From contig NC_003197.2 in NCBI RefSeq assembly GCF_000006945.2, positions 3,720,001 through 3,784,000 of the forward strand: 64,000 nucleotides of DNA, read 5' to 3'. Both the position numbers and the translations under genes were made by a program. The DNA is from Salmonella enterica subsp. enterica serovar Typhimurium str. LT2 (GTDB lineage Bacteria; Pseudomonadota; Gammaproteobacteria; Enterobacterales; Enterobacteriaceae). Positions 51,106 to 59,117 of the stretch are shown here, in pieces. Numbering within the stretch: position 1 is the first letter of the stretch; every line of letters starts with the position of its first letter. A model generated the notes under the pieces. It ran no database searches. It was not told where the DNA came from and was given only the letters and a program-made list of their open reading frames with translations.

Positions 51106-52425
51106 TCAGGCCAGAACCATTTTTCCTATTAACAGCCCGACAATGACCGAGACAATCACGTTAACTAATCCCGGACGCATAAAACTATGGTTAAGCACAT
51201 ATTTGCCAATACGCGTCGTACCGGTATCGTCAAACGCCAGCGCCGCCAGACACTGCCCCGCCACCGGAATAAAGAAATAGCCGTTAACGGCAGGCCAGGA
51301 GCCGATTAATGCATAAGCGGGCAACCCTAACGCCAGCCCCAGCGGCAACAGAATTAACGTCGTTGCCGCCTGGCTGCTGACCATAGCGGACACAAAAAAC
51401 ATCATAATGGCGATAAGCCAGGTATGCTGTTGCAATAGAGTTTGCACTTCTGCCTTAATCAACGCGATATGACCATTCACGAACGTCTCACTCATCCAGG
51501 CCAGGCCGAAGGCGCAGACAATCGCCAGCGCGCCCGCCCGAAATACCGTACCGCTGATAATTTGATCGACCTGCGGTCGGCATAACAACACAATCAGGCA
51601 GGCAAAAGAGAGCATCGTAATCTGGATAGCGGCGGACATCGAAAGCGGTTGTAGCCCTTTCGCTGTTTCCACCATGGGCCGCAGCGCCGGAATCAGTCCT
51701 AACAGAACGATAACGATCGCACTGGTCAGAAATAACGCCACCGACAATTTGGCGCGCGAAGTGACCACCGTATTTTTACTTTCTTTCTGCGCAGGTTTAA
51801 TTAACCCTTCAGCAAGCCGACGTTGATATTCCGGATCGTCTTTTAACTCTTTTCCTTTATTAAAGGTCGCTATTGCCCCCATCGCTACGCCGATTAACGT
51901 GGCGGGCACGCAAATCATCATAATGGTTGAAATAGAGACGCCCAACGGCGCCATTAAACCAATCATCGCCGCCATGGCGGCAGATATAGGACTGGCGGTG
52001 ATCGCCTGTTGCGATGCGATAACGGAAATAGATAAAGGACGTTCCGGTCGAATACCTGAATCCCGTGCGACTTCAGAAATAACCGGTAGCAAGCTATAAA
52101 CGACATGCCCCGTTCCTGACATAAAAGTGAAGATATAACAGATAAACGGCGCTAATAACGTAATGTAACGCGGGTGGCGACGCAGAATTTTTTCCGCCAG
52201 TTTGACCAGTAAATCCAGCCCGCCGGAGGCCTGTAAAGAAGCGGCCGCCAGGACAACAGAAAGAATAATCAGAATAACATCAATCGGTGGCGTAGAAGGC
52301 GTCAGGCCAAAAATAAAAACCATCACGCCGACGCCTAACCCGCCGACCATCCCTAAAAATACGCCGCCGATCCTGGCGCCTATCATCAGGGCCACAAGGA
52401 TAAAACATAATTCCGTCCAAAACAT
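51106..52425 (-). CDS. fraA: Fructose-asparagine/fructose-aspartate transporter FraA (Dcu family)
   Basis: A 439-residue inner-membrane carrier with 10 to 12 hydrophobic segments. It resembles the DcuA/DcuB anaerobic C4-dicarboxylate carriers, including SLQASGGLDLLVKLAEK, FMSGTGHVVYSLLPVI and the ending IGKYVLNHSFMRPGL. A dicarboxylate-type carrier fits an aspartate conjugate as the substrate. Ribosome site CAGGAGGAAGT. Third gene of the fra operon. Required for growth on fructose-asparagine in published Salmonella work. Confidence 0.94.
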   Translation of the reverse strand: MFWTELCFILVALMIGARIGGVFLGMVGGLGVGVMVFIFGLTPSTPPIDVILIILSVVLAAASLQASGGLDLLVKLAEKILRRHPRYITLLAPFICYIFTFMSGTGHVVYSLLPVISEVARDSGIRPERPLSISVIASQQAITASPISAAMAAMIGLMAPLGVSISTIMMICVPATLIGVAMGAIATFNKGKELKDDPEYQRRLAEGLIKPAQKESKNTVVTSRAKLSVALFLTSAIVIVLLGLIPALRPMVETAKGLQPLSMSAAIQITMLSFACLIVLLCRPQVDQIISGTVFRAGALAIVCAFGLAWMSETFVNGHIALIKAEVQTLLQQHTWLIAIMMFFVSAMVSSQAATTLILLPLGLALGLPAYALIGSWPAVNGYFFIPVAGQCLAALAFDDTGTTRIGKYVLNHSFMRPGLVNVIVSVIVGLLIGKMVLA

Positions 52426-52478
52426 ACTTCCTCCTGGGTTATCTGGAGTGAGTGTCGCTTTACATTGAGGGACGTAAC

Positions 52479-53324
52479 CTATTGTGCAAACGGTTTACCA
52501 AAACCAAATGCGCCGTAATGAGATAACACCTGCGCCGCCGATTTCCCGCCCTGCCGCATGGCGCGTAACACGCTTTCTTTATCGGGTTCCGCCATACCCG
52601 ATTGCAAAATGGAAAGCAAAAAACCGGTTAAGAAGGCGTCGCCTGCGCCCAGCGTATCGACAGGTTCGATATAAGCAGGTTGCCACTCCAGATAATCCGC
52701 GCCGGAAAAATAATAAACTTTTTCATGCCCGCAGGTGGCAATAATATGCCGACAGCCATAACGATAAAGTTTATTGAGTTTTACTTTGATTTCATCTGGC
52801 GATAACCCGCTACAGGAGATAAATCCGTAATCTACCCACGGGCATACCTTTTCAAAATAGTCGTCTGTACCGCGCCCGGAAAAATCAAAAGAGAGTAAGA
52901 CGGTTTGTTGTTTAATTTTCTCCAGTTCCGATTCCAGGTGGCCGTTAATACTGGAATGGACTAAGGTAAATTGTGATATATAGCGAAGATCGTCGTCAGA
53001 CAGACTAAAAGGATGTTCCCGCAATACGCCGTTTTTGTTGCTGGCGACAAATTGCCGATCGCCATGCGAGAGACGGATACAGGCATACCCATTTTCGCCG
53101 GTATAATGGCGGCTGTGAGAGATGTCTATCTGTAGCTGGTGTAATACATCCTGTACGTGCTGCGCGGCGTCGTCATTGCCAAACGCCCCCATAAACGCGC
53201 TGGGGATGTCTGCTAATTTCGCATAGACAGCAAAATTTAATGCATTACCGCCGGGGTACATGATGCCGGAATGCAGGTATTTATCGACAACGTTGTCGCC
53301 AATACCCAATACGCTGATGCTCAT
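52479..53324 (-). CDS. fraD: Sugar kinase FraD (fructose-aspartate kinase)
   Basis: A 281-residue PfkB-type kinase. The N-terminal GGNALNFAVYAKLA and the C-terminal DTLGAGDAFLTGF are the two PfkB signatures; the Asp of GAGD is the catalytic base. It phosphorylates fructose-aspartate at C6 in the cytoplasm, giving 6-phosphofructose-aspartate. Two ATGs lie in tandem at 53327 and 53324; AAGGA is 3 bases from the first and 6 from the second, so 53324 is preferred. Short for the family (usually about 300). Second gene of the operon. Confidence 0.94.
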   Translation of the reverse strand: MSISVLGIGDNVVDKYLHSGIMYPGGNALNFAVYAKLADIPSAFMGAFGNDDAAQHVQDVLHQLQIDISHSRHYTGENGYACIRLSHGDRQFVASNKNGVLREHPFSLSDDDLRYISQFTLVHSSINGHLESELEKIKQQTVLLSFDFSGRGTDDYFEKVCPWVDYGFISCSGLSPDEIKVKLNKLYRYGCRHIIATCGHEKVYYFSGADYLEWQPAYIEPVDTLGAGDAFLTGFLLSILQSGMAEPDKESVLRAMRQGGKSAAQVLSHYGAFGFGKPFAQ

Positions 53325-53387
53325 CATTATTCCTTGTTTGTCTTTACAATAAAAAGCGTCCCTGCTTTTTTATCCATCCTGATGTAA

Positions 53388-54365
53388 TTAATATTCCACT
53401 TTCCACATATAGCGGCGCGTCGTTAACGGATGCTGACGCGCCTCAGCTAACGCCCGATTGTAAACGGGATAAACGTTATTAAAGAGAGAGTGGTTAAAGT
53501 AATCAATAACCGTGGTTTTAATGGTCGATAGCCCCAGTTCTTTCGCATCGACAACTTCAATCCGGCGGCCATATTTTTTCAGGAAGTTTAACGCGCGTTC
53601 ATCCACCGCCCGCGTATTGCCCTCGGAAAACTGGAAGAAGAAAGGCGTATTCGCATCGGTAATTTCAAACGGCCCGTGGAAAAACTCACCGCTATGAATA
53701 CAGGCGGAATGTATCCATTGCATTTCCATAAAGATGCAGATGCTCTGTAGGTAGGCTGCGCCATAGCCCGCGCCGCTGGCGACGGTATAAATGACTTTAT
53801 CGTCTTTATATTCCTGCGCGAACGCCTGCGCACGCTCCGCTACCTGCTCGCAAGCGCGCCAGACGATACGGTTGATTTTGCTGACGCCATCCTGAAAATC
53901 GTCGTAGTGCGCATACCCTTCCGTCTGCTGGAGCAGTTCGACCGCACTCAGCAGGCCTTTCATCGTTTTCTCTCCGGCAATATCTTTACCGTCGCCAAAC
54001 GTGTACGTTTCCACATAGTCGCAATGCGCCACCAACGGTGAATCCATTATCCAGGTTAAACCAATGACCGGCGCGCCGTGCTGACGGGCGATTTCAGCCG
54101 CTTTAATTGTCTCTGGCGTATTACCTTTGTGGGAGGCGACAACCACAACGGCATTTTCTCCCAGCGCTACCGGCGGGTTGTTAATAAATTCTCCGCTGTT
54201 ATACAGACCGACAGTCAACGCTTTCGCTTCTTTTTCTAAAAATGCTTTCGCCGGATAGAACGCCGCATAAGAACCGCCGCACGCCACGTAATAGACGTGT
54301 TTAACGCCTCCTTTCTCTGCCTGGCTGGTCACAATATTGCTAACTGTCTCTTTCATACCCATCAT
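53388..54365 (-). CDS. fraB: 6-phosphofructose-aspartate deglycase FraB
   Basis: A 325-residue SIS-domain deglycase of the GlmS isomerase clan, related to FrlB. It splits 6-phosphofructose-aspartate into glucose-6-phosphate and aspartate; loss of FraB lets the toxic substrate build up. The start at 54365 (MMGMKETVSN) is preceded by AGAGGAAAGC, and with this start the published catalytic residues fall at Glu214 (FMEMQW) and His230 (FFHGPFE). The ATG at 54386 lacks a ribosome site. SIS signatures: CGGSYAAFYPAKAF and SHKGNTPETIKAA. First gene of the operon. Confidence 0.96.
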   Translation of the reverse strand: MMGMKETVSNIVTSQAEKGGVKHVYYVACGGSYAAFYPAKAFLEKEAKALTVGLYNSGEFINNPPVALGENAVVVVASHKGNTPETIKAAEIARQHGAPVIGLTWIMDSPLVAHCDYVETYTFGDGKDIAGEKTMKGLLSAVELLQQTEGYAHYDDFQDGVSKINRIVWRACEQVAERAQAFAQEYKDDKVIYTVASGAGYGAAYLQSICIFMEMQWIHSACIHSGEFFHGPFEITDANTPFFFQFSEGNTRAVDERALNFLKKYGRRIEVVDAKELGLSTIKTTVIDYFNHSLFNNVYPVYNRALAEARQHPLTTRRYMWKVEY

Positions 54366-54422
54366 GCTTTCCTCTGGTTCCATCAATGATACAGGCGAGG
54401 ATTCGCCATAAATGACTCATAA

Positions 54423-54470
54423 TGTATTATTATTTTTATATGACATTTAAAGACATTTGATCAAGATGGA
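54423..54470 (-). promoter_or_regulatory. fraB: Control region of the fra operon
   Basis: The A/T-rich leader of fraB holds TGTATTAT (54423-54430), a motif shared with the fraR promoter, AAATGTC twice at 10-bp spacing on the minus strand, and TTGATCAAGATGGA (54457-54470), a half-good FNR-type site. An ATAATA box on the minus strand (54428-54433) could be the -10. Assignment of the operator to FraR is an inference. Confidence 0.45.
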
Positions 54471-54473
54471 AAC

Positions 54474-54509
54474 CAAAAAAAATCGGGATCCGCGATCTGG
54501 ATCCCGATT
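54474..54509 (-). terminator. fraR: Rho-independent terminator of fraR
   Basis: AATCGGGATCC (54481-54491) and GGATCCCGATT (54499-54509) form a perfect 11-bp stem with a 7-base loop. On the minus strand it is followed by a run of T, so it separates fraR from the fra operon. Confidence 0.93.
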
Positions 54510-54540
54510 CAGCCTGCTCTTCGTTAGCGTAATGCTGACA

Positions 54541-55260
54541 TCATACGGTAAACCGTATTTTATCGCCGACAATCAACTGTTGCGAAACGCAGGAGAGTTC
54601 TCCTTTGTTATCAATCATTTCACTTTTTATCAGGATCAGCGGATAACCCTCGTTGACGCCAAGATAATGGGCGACTTCAAAGCTGGCATAAACCAGTTCG
54701 ATCATCTTACGGGAGTGGGTAAACCATAAATGGTATTTCTCGCGTAAGCATTCATACAAAGAGTGATTATTAAGATCTTCGTCCAGCAAAAACGCAAAAC
54801 GTGGGGGAAGATGTACGGTTTCCAGCGATACCGCCACATCGTCGGCATAGCGGATACGTTCAATGACGACCGCTTTTTCGCCATCGTTCATATTCAGTAA
54901 CGCTTTTGTCTCATCGTCTACCGATTCAAAAACGGATTTGATGGTGCGTGACCCCGGGCGACGTCCCTGGGACTGGCATAACTCGCTGAAACTCATGATG
55001 CCGGTCATGCTGCGCTGAAATTTCTCACCAGAGACAAAGGTGCCTTTGCCGGAGACACGGGTCAGCAAATTTTCACGCGTCAGCGCATCCAGCGCCTTAC
55101 GGACCGTGACCCTGCTCACCTGCCAGCGCACGCTCAGTTCATTTTCCGTCGGGATCTGCTGGCCTGGTTTATACTCTCCACGCGCAATAGCCTCTTTTAA
55201 GGCGGCTTCAAGCTGCTTATAAAGCGGTTTGGCGCTTTTACTGTCGGGTTGCTCGATCAT
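54541..55260 (-). CDS. fraR: GntR-family repressor FraR
   Basis: A 239-residue GntR/HutC-type regulator: N-terminal winged helix (LKEAIARGEYKPGQQIPTENEL, then VSRVTVRKALDALTREN) and a C-terminal UTRA ligand domain (about 95-235). It represses fraBDAE and is relieved by a pathway intermediate, by published work. The ribosome site is weak (only TGGA at 6 bases before ATG), and TTGTAT repeats lie immediately upstream, so it is probably poorly translated and autoregulated. Transcribed in the same direction as the operon but separated by a terminator. Confidence 0.94.
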   Translation of the reverse strand: MIEQPDSKSAKPLYKQLEAALKEAIARGEYKPGQQIPTENELSVRWQVSRVTVRKALDALTRENLLTRVSGKGTFVSGEKFQRSMTGIMSFSELCQSQGRRPGSRTIKSVFESVDDETKALLNMNDGEKAVVIERIRYADDVAVSLETVHLPPRFAFLLDEDLNNHSLYECLREKYHLWFTHSRKMIELVYASFEVAHYLGVNEGYPLILIKSEMIDNKGELSCVSQQLIVGDKIRFTV

Positions 55261-55302
55261 TTGTATCCATTTGTATTATCATGATGCCATAGCTTGTATT
55301 AT
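55261..55302 (-). promoter_or_regulatory. fraR: TTGTAT repeats ahead of fraR
   Basis: TTGTAT occurs at 55261, 55271 and 55294; the last two extend to TTGTATTAT and are 23 bp apart. Eight of these bases (TGTATTAT) recur in the fraB leader at 54423. This is a candidate FraR binding motif. The remaining gap to treF (to 55585) holds a CRP-like site and no gene. Confidence 0.45.
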
Positions 55303-55470
55303 AACTATTTACGTTACCTTTGCTTGTGAATCCACGCCATGCGGTGACGTAGTGATACCGCTATGAAACGAATGTTCTGATTTTAGGTCTGGGGCGGGCG
55401 TCATGAAAATAGGATTTTCGCAATACTATTCAGTAAGTTATGAAGTGTTTTTCTTGAGAGACAAATTGCA

Positions 55471-55492
55471 AAATGTGATCTATCGCACACTT
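55471..55492. promoter_or_regulatory. CRP site in the fraR/treF gap
   Basis: AAATGTGATCTATCGCACACTT. TGTGA-N6-GCACA differs from the CRP consensus TGTGA-N6-TCACA at one base and is flanked by the preferred AAA and TT. It is centred about 105 bases ahead of the treF ATG. A CTACGCTTAA box at 55519-55528 resembles a sigma-S -10 element for treF. Confidence 0.7.
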
Positions 55493-55585
55493 TGCCACTC
55501 AGGTATCGAAGCGAATGTCTACGCTTAATAGACAGCCGGGCAACACCCGTATCTTTTACGACGCAAGCCGGAGGTCCTTGTCATT

Positions 55586-57235
55586 ATGCTCAACCAGAAA
55601 TTAAACCCCACGCCTTCTGAAGATCTGACTATTGATGTCGATCTGCTTTATGAAACAGACCCGTGCGAGTTAAAGCTGGATGAAATGATCGAGGCGGAAC
55701 CGGAGCCGGAGATGATCGAGGGGCTTCCCGCCTCTGACGCCCTGACCCCTGCCGATCGGTATCTCGAACTGTTCGAGCATGTACAGTCAACAAAACTGTT
55801 TCCAGACAGTAAAACGTTCCCGGACTGCGCGCCGAAGATGGACCCGCTTGATATCCTGATCCGCTACCGTAAGGTCAGACGCCACCGTGATTTTGACTTA
55901 CGCCGCTTCGTCGAGAACCATTTCTGGCTACCGGAAACCTTATCCAGCGAGTATGTCTCTAATCCCGAAAACTCGCTCAAAGAACATATTGACCAGCTTT
56001 GGCCGATACTGACGCGCGAACCGCAGGATCATATTCCGTGGTCTTCGCTGCTGGCGCTGCCGCAATCCTATATCGTGCCGGGAGGCCGTTTTAGCGAAAC
56101 CTATTATTGGGACTCTTATTTTACCATGCTGGGTCTGGCGGAAAGCGGGCGCGAAGACTTACTTAAATGTATGGCGGATAATTTCGCCTGGATGATTGAA
56201 AACTATGGCCATATTCCCAACGGCAACCGGACCTATTATCTGAGCCGTTCGCAGCCGCCGGTTTTTGCCCTGATGGTTGAACTGTTCGAAGAAGATGGCG
56301 TGCGCGGCGCGCGGCGTTATCTCGACCATCTCAAAATGGAATACGCCTTCTGGATGGACGGCGCCGAATCGCTGGCGCTCAACCAGGCTTATCGCCACGT
56401 TGTGCGGATGCCGGACGGTTCCCTGCTGAACCGCTACTGGGACGATCGCGACACGCCGCGCGACGAGTCGTGGCTGGAAGATGTCGAAACTGCAAAACAC
56501 TCCGGTCGTCCGCCCAATGAAGTCTACCGGGATTTGCGCGCCGGGGCGGCGTCCGGCTGGGACTATTCTTCACGCTGGCTACGCGATGCGGGCCGGCTTG
56601 CCAGCATACGTACGACCCAGTTTATCCCTATCGATTTGAACGCTTTTCTGTATAAACTGGAGAGCGCTATCGCCAATATTTCAGCACTGAAAGGCGAACG
56701 TGACACCGAGGCGCTATTTCGCCAGAAAGCCAGCGATCGACGCGCCGCCGTGAACCATTATCTGTGGGATGATGAAAACGGCTGTTATCGGGACTATGAC
56801 TGGCGACGCGAAGAAATGGCGCTCTTTTCCGCCGCCAGTATCGTGCCGCTGTATGTCGGTATGGCGAACCACGAGCAGGCCGACCGTCTGGCAAATGTGG
56901 TACGCAGCCGTCTGTTAACGCCCGGCGGGATTATGGCGACCGAATACGAAACCGGCGAACAGTGGGATAAACCGAACGGCTGGGCACCGCTGCAATGGAT
57001 GGCGATTCAGGGCTTCAAACGGTATGGCGACGATATGCTGGGCGATGAAATCGCCCATAACTGGTTAAAAACAGTGAACCATTTTTATCAGGAGCACCAT
57101 AAACTGATCGAGAAATACCATATTTCCGGCGGTACGCCCCGCGAAGGCGGCGGGGGCGAGTATCCGCTACAGGACGGGTTCGGCTGGACCAATGGCGTGG
57201 TGCGCCGCCTGATTGGCCTTTACGGAGAGCCTTAA
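55586..57235 (+). CDS. treF: Cytoplasmic trehalase
   Basis: A 549-residue GH37 trehalase without signal peptide. Both family signatures are present: PGGRFSETYYWDSYF (near residue 170) and QWDKPNGWAPLQ (near 455), followed by the Gly-rich GGGGEYPLQDGFGWTNGV. The acidic N-terminal extension (about 1-60) is typical of TreF compared with periplasmic TreA. It splits cytoplasmic trehalose into two glucose units. Ribosome site GCCGGAGGTCCTTGTC. Same length as in E. coli, where it is partly RpoS-dependent. Confidence 0.97.
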   Translation: MLNQKLNPTPSEDLTIDVDLLYETDPCELKLDEMIEAEPEPEMIEGLPASDALTPADRYLELFEHVQSTKLFPDSKTFPDCAPKMDPLDILIRYRKVRRHRDFDLRRFVENHFWLPETLSSEYVSNPENSLKEHIDQLWPILTREPQDHIPWSSLLALPQSYIVPGGRFSETYYWDSYFTMLGLAESGREDLLKCMADNFAWMIENYGHIPNGNRTYYLSRSQPPVFALMVELFEEDGVRGARRYLDHLKMEYAFWMDGAESLALNQAYRHVVRMPDGSLLNRYWDDRDTPRDESWLEDVETAKHSGRPPNEVYRDLRAGAASGWDYSSRWLRDAGRLASIRTTQFIPIDLNAFLYKLESAIANISALKGERDTEALFRQKASDRRAAVNHYLWDDENGCYRDYDWRREEMALFSAASIVPLYVGMANHEQADRLANVVRSRLLTPGGIMATEYETGEQWDKPNGWAPLQWMAIQGFKRYGDDMLGDEIAHNWLKTVNHFYQEHHKLIEKYHISGGTPREGGGGEYPLQDGFGWTNGVVRRLIGLYGEP

Positions 57236-57247
57236 CCTGCTCCGGCC

Positions 57248-58837
57248 TCAGTGAATCGCATCATAAATGGCTGACTGAATTTTCAGCCATTTTTTATTGT
57301 CTGCGCTGGGCCGGGCCTGAGCGCGCAATCGGGCCTGCTCCGTATCGTGCTGCTGGCGCGTCACAACAGCCGGAACGGTGCAAAACGTTTGCAAATAGGT
57401 TTTATGCATCGCGGTCAGCGGCGCGCCGCTCGACATGTCATGACTTAACGTTGTGATAAATCGTCGGCAGGGTTTGACCTCATCCATCAGCGCGGGATAA
57501 CGCAACAACAGTTGCAGCACCTCGGTATGTCCTGCCGCAAACGCCTGCTCCGTCCACGCGAGCTGCCAGTTCATTCCGCCCTGGAGGAACAGCGCCGTCA
57601 CCCGCGTATCATTGCGCTCTATCGCCGCCCGCATGGTAAACGCATCCCAGGTAATCCCCATATGATTGAGCGTTTCCCGCGCGGAAGGCGCCTCGCGCGG
57701 CGGTTCATCCTGCGCCATTGCGGGAGCTTGCCCGTTATCGGAGCCTGGCGACGACGAACTAAATAGCCAGAACGCGCCCGCCAGTATCGCCAGCGTCATG
57801 ACGCCAACCGCGCCCCACAAAGCGCCGGAAATAAGTTGCTCACGCTCTTCAGGCGTACGCGGAGGCCGCTTACGCGGTGGTTCTATGCTCTCGCTAATCT
57901 CATGCTTATCTCCCCCGGCCTGCCGATCTTTAAGCCGCGCGGTTTCCCAGAACTGGCGCAATTCACGTTCATCCGCCAGCAGAAACGAAGCGGGATTCAC
58001 GCGGGTACGTTTTTCGGCATAGGCGCGCTGGATGGGCCGAACGATTTGCTGATACTGAACGTTTAGCAGCATAAGCTGCGCTGAGGTAAGCGGCTGCCTG
58101 GCGATAACCTCGTTTCGCGCAAGGCGGCAATCATCCAGAAACATACGCAGAGTGGTGCGCGACTCGGCGAACAGCGTTAACGCTGAGGCATCATTAAAAA
58201 TTCTGACGTAATGACGGGCAAACAATTTTTTATCGACCACCATAAGCGCCAGTTCGCTGAACAACATGCCCTCCAGCGCATGTTGATCTTCTCCCTGTTT
58301 TAACCACTGGCGCAAACGGTCCGGGCCGAAATGTTGCTTGAGGTAGTGATTCAGCGACGCCCGATCCGGCCATGCGCGCGCAATAAGCGCTTTTAACGTC
58401 AGTTCTATCGCCCGAAGCTGACGCTGCGCCTCAAGATGCGCCTCCTGGTCGGGTTCTTCCAGCTCAGTTTGATACGTCAGTAGCGGCTGCTGCTGACGTA
58501 GATGCTCCAGCGAGGTGACAAAACGCAACGCGGCAAGGAGTTGATTTTCGCTCACCTCTTGCCCGCTGTCATACTGGGGAACATGCTGCTGAAGGTGACG
58601 CAGTTGCAGCATAAACTGGCTCAACTGCGCGTCATTTATCCGCAATTTTTTCGCCACCGCGCCCCAACCGCCCAGGTTAAGACGCGCCTGCTCAAGTTGT
58701 TCCATGAACCACCGGGGCTCTTTTCCCTCTGTGGTATGAATACCCAGCAGCAGCAGGATTTCTATTGATGCCTGGCGGATAATCCCCAGGCTATGTTCAA
58801 AAGGCGCGCGTGTCGCCTGCGAAGCGCTATTCGTCAT
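57248..58837 (-). CDS. Single-pass membrane protein with HEPN-like motif and ankyrin-like repeats, function unknown
   Basis: 529 residues. The cytoplasmic part (1-337) is mostly helical; residues 238-248 (CRLARNEVIAR) look like a HEPN RN-motif in which the catalytic His is not conserved. A basic linker (PPRKRPPRTPEER, 320-332) precedes one membrane helix (338-359), so the C-terminus should be periplasmic. Residues 398-450 (MRAAIERNDTRVTALFLQGG; FAAGHTEVLQLLLRYP) look like two ankyrin-type repeats, followed by a Cys pair (457 and 486) that could form a disulfide. I recall a Pfam family named STY4199-like HEPN after a S. Typhi gene that may be this one, but cannot check. No E. coli K-12 counterpart at this site. 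It converges on treF, 12 bases away. I believe it is STM3604 of LT2. Confidence 0.7.
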   Translation of the reverse strand: MTNSASQATRAPFEHSLGIIRQASIEILLLLGIHTTEGKEPRWFMEQLEQARLNLGGWGAVAKKLRINDAQLSQFMLQLRHLQQHVPQYDSGQEVSENQLLAALRFVTSLEHLRQQQPLLTYQTELEEPDQEAHLEAQRQLRAIELTLKALIARAWPDRASLNHYLKQHFGPDRLRQWLKQGEDQHALEGMLFSELALMVVDKKLFARHYVRIFNDASALTLFAESRTTLRMFLDDCRLARNEVIARQPLTSAQLMLLNVQYQQIVRPIQRAYAEKRTRVNPASFLLADERELRQFWETARLKDRQAGGDKHEISESIEPPRKRPPRTPEEREQLISGALWGAVGVMTLAILAGAFWLFSSSSPGSDNGQAPAMAQDEPPREAPSARETLNHMGITWDAFTMRAAIERNDTRVTALFLQGGMNWQLAWTEQAFAAGHTEVLQLLLRYPALMDEVKPCRRFITTLSHDMSSGAPLTAMHKTYLQTFCTVPAVVTRQQHDTEQARLRAQARPSADNKKWLKIQSAIYDAIH

Positions 58838-59087
58838 TATCTTCCCTAAAAAGACGATCCCGCGACGAGATCTTCGTTTTCTTTTAATTATGTTTTTTCA
58901 TAGATATAACAGATTTAGCCACATTTCAGTGACTTAATCTTAATGATTGCAAATTTATAAGAAGATCGGTTACTAACCAAAAACATCAGTTTTTCATTCT
59001 GTCAACGCGGCGTGACGCTGAACGGCATAGACCTTTTCCCTGCCTGCGTTTGGCCGTCTGACCGCTAGCCACGCGTGCAGCACACTT

Positions 59088-59093
59088 TATAAT
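59088..59093 (+). promoter_or_regulatory. -10 box of the lysozyme-like gene
   Basis: TATAAT 24 bases before the ATG at 59118, which would give a leader of only about 18 bases. No good -35 is seen. The rest of the divergent gap (58838-59117) is A/T-rich and holds no gene. Confidence 0.5.
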
Positions 59094-59117
59094 CGCGCTT
59101 TTTATGAGAAAGATGCC

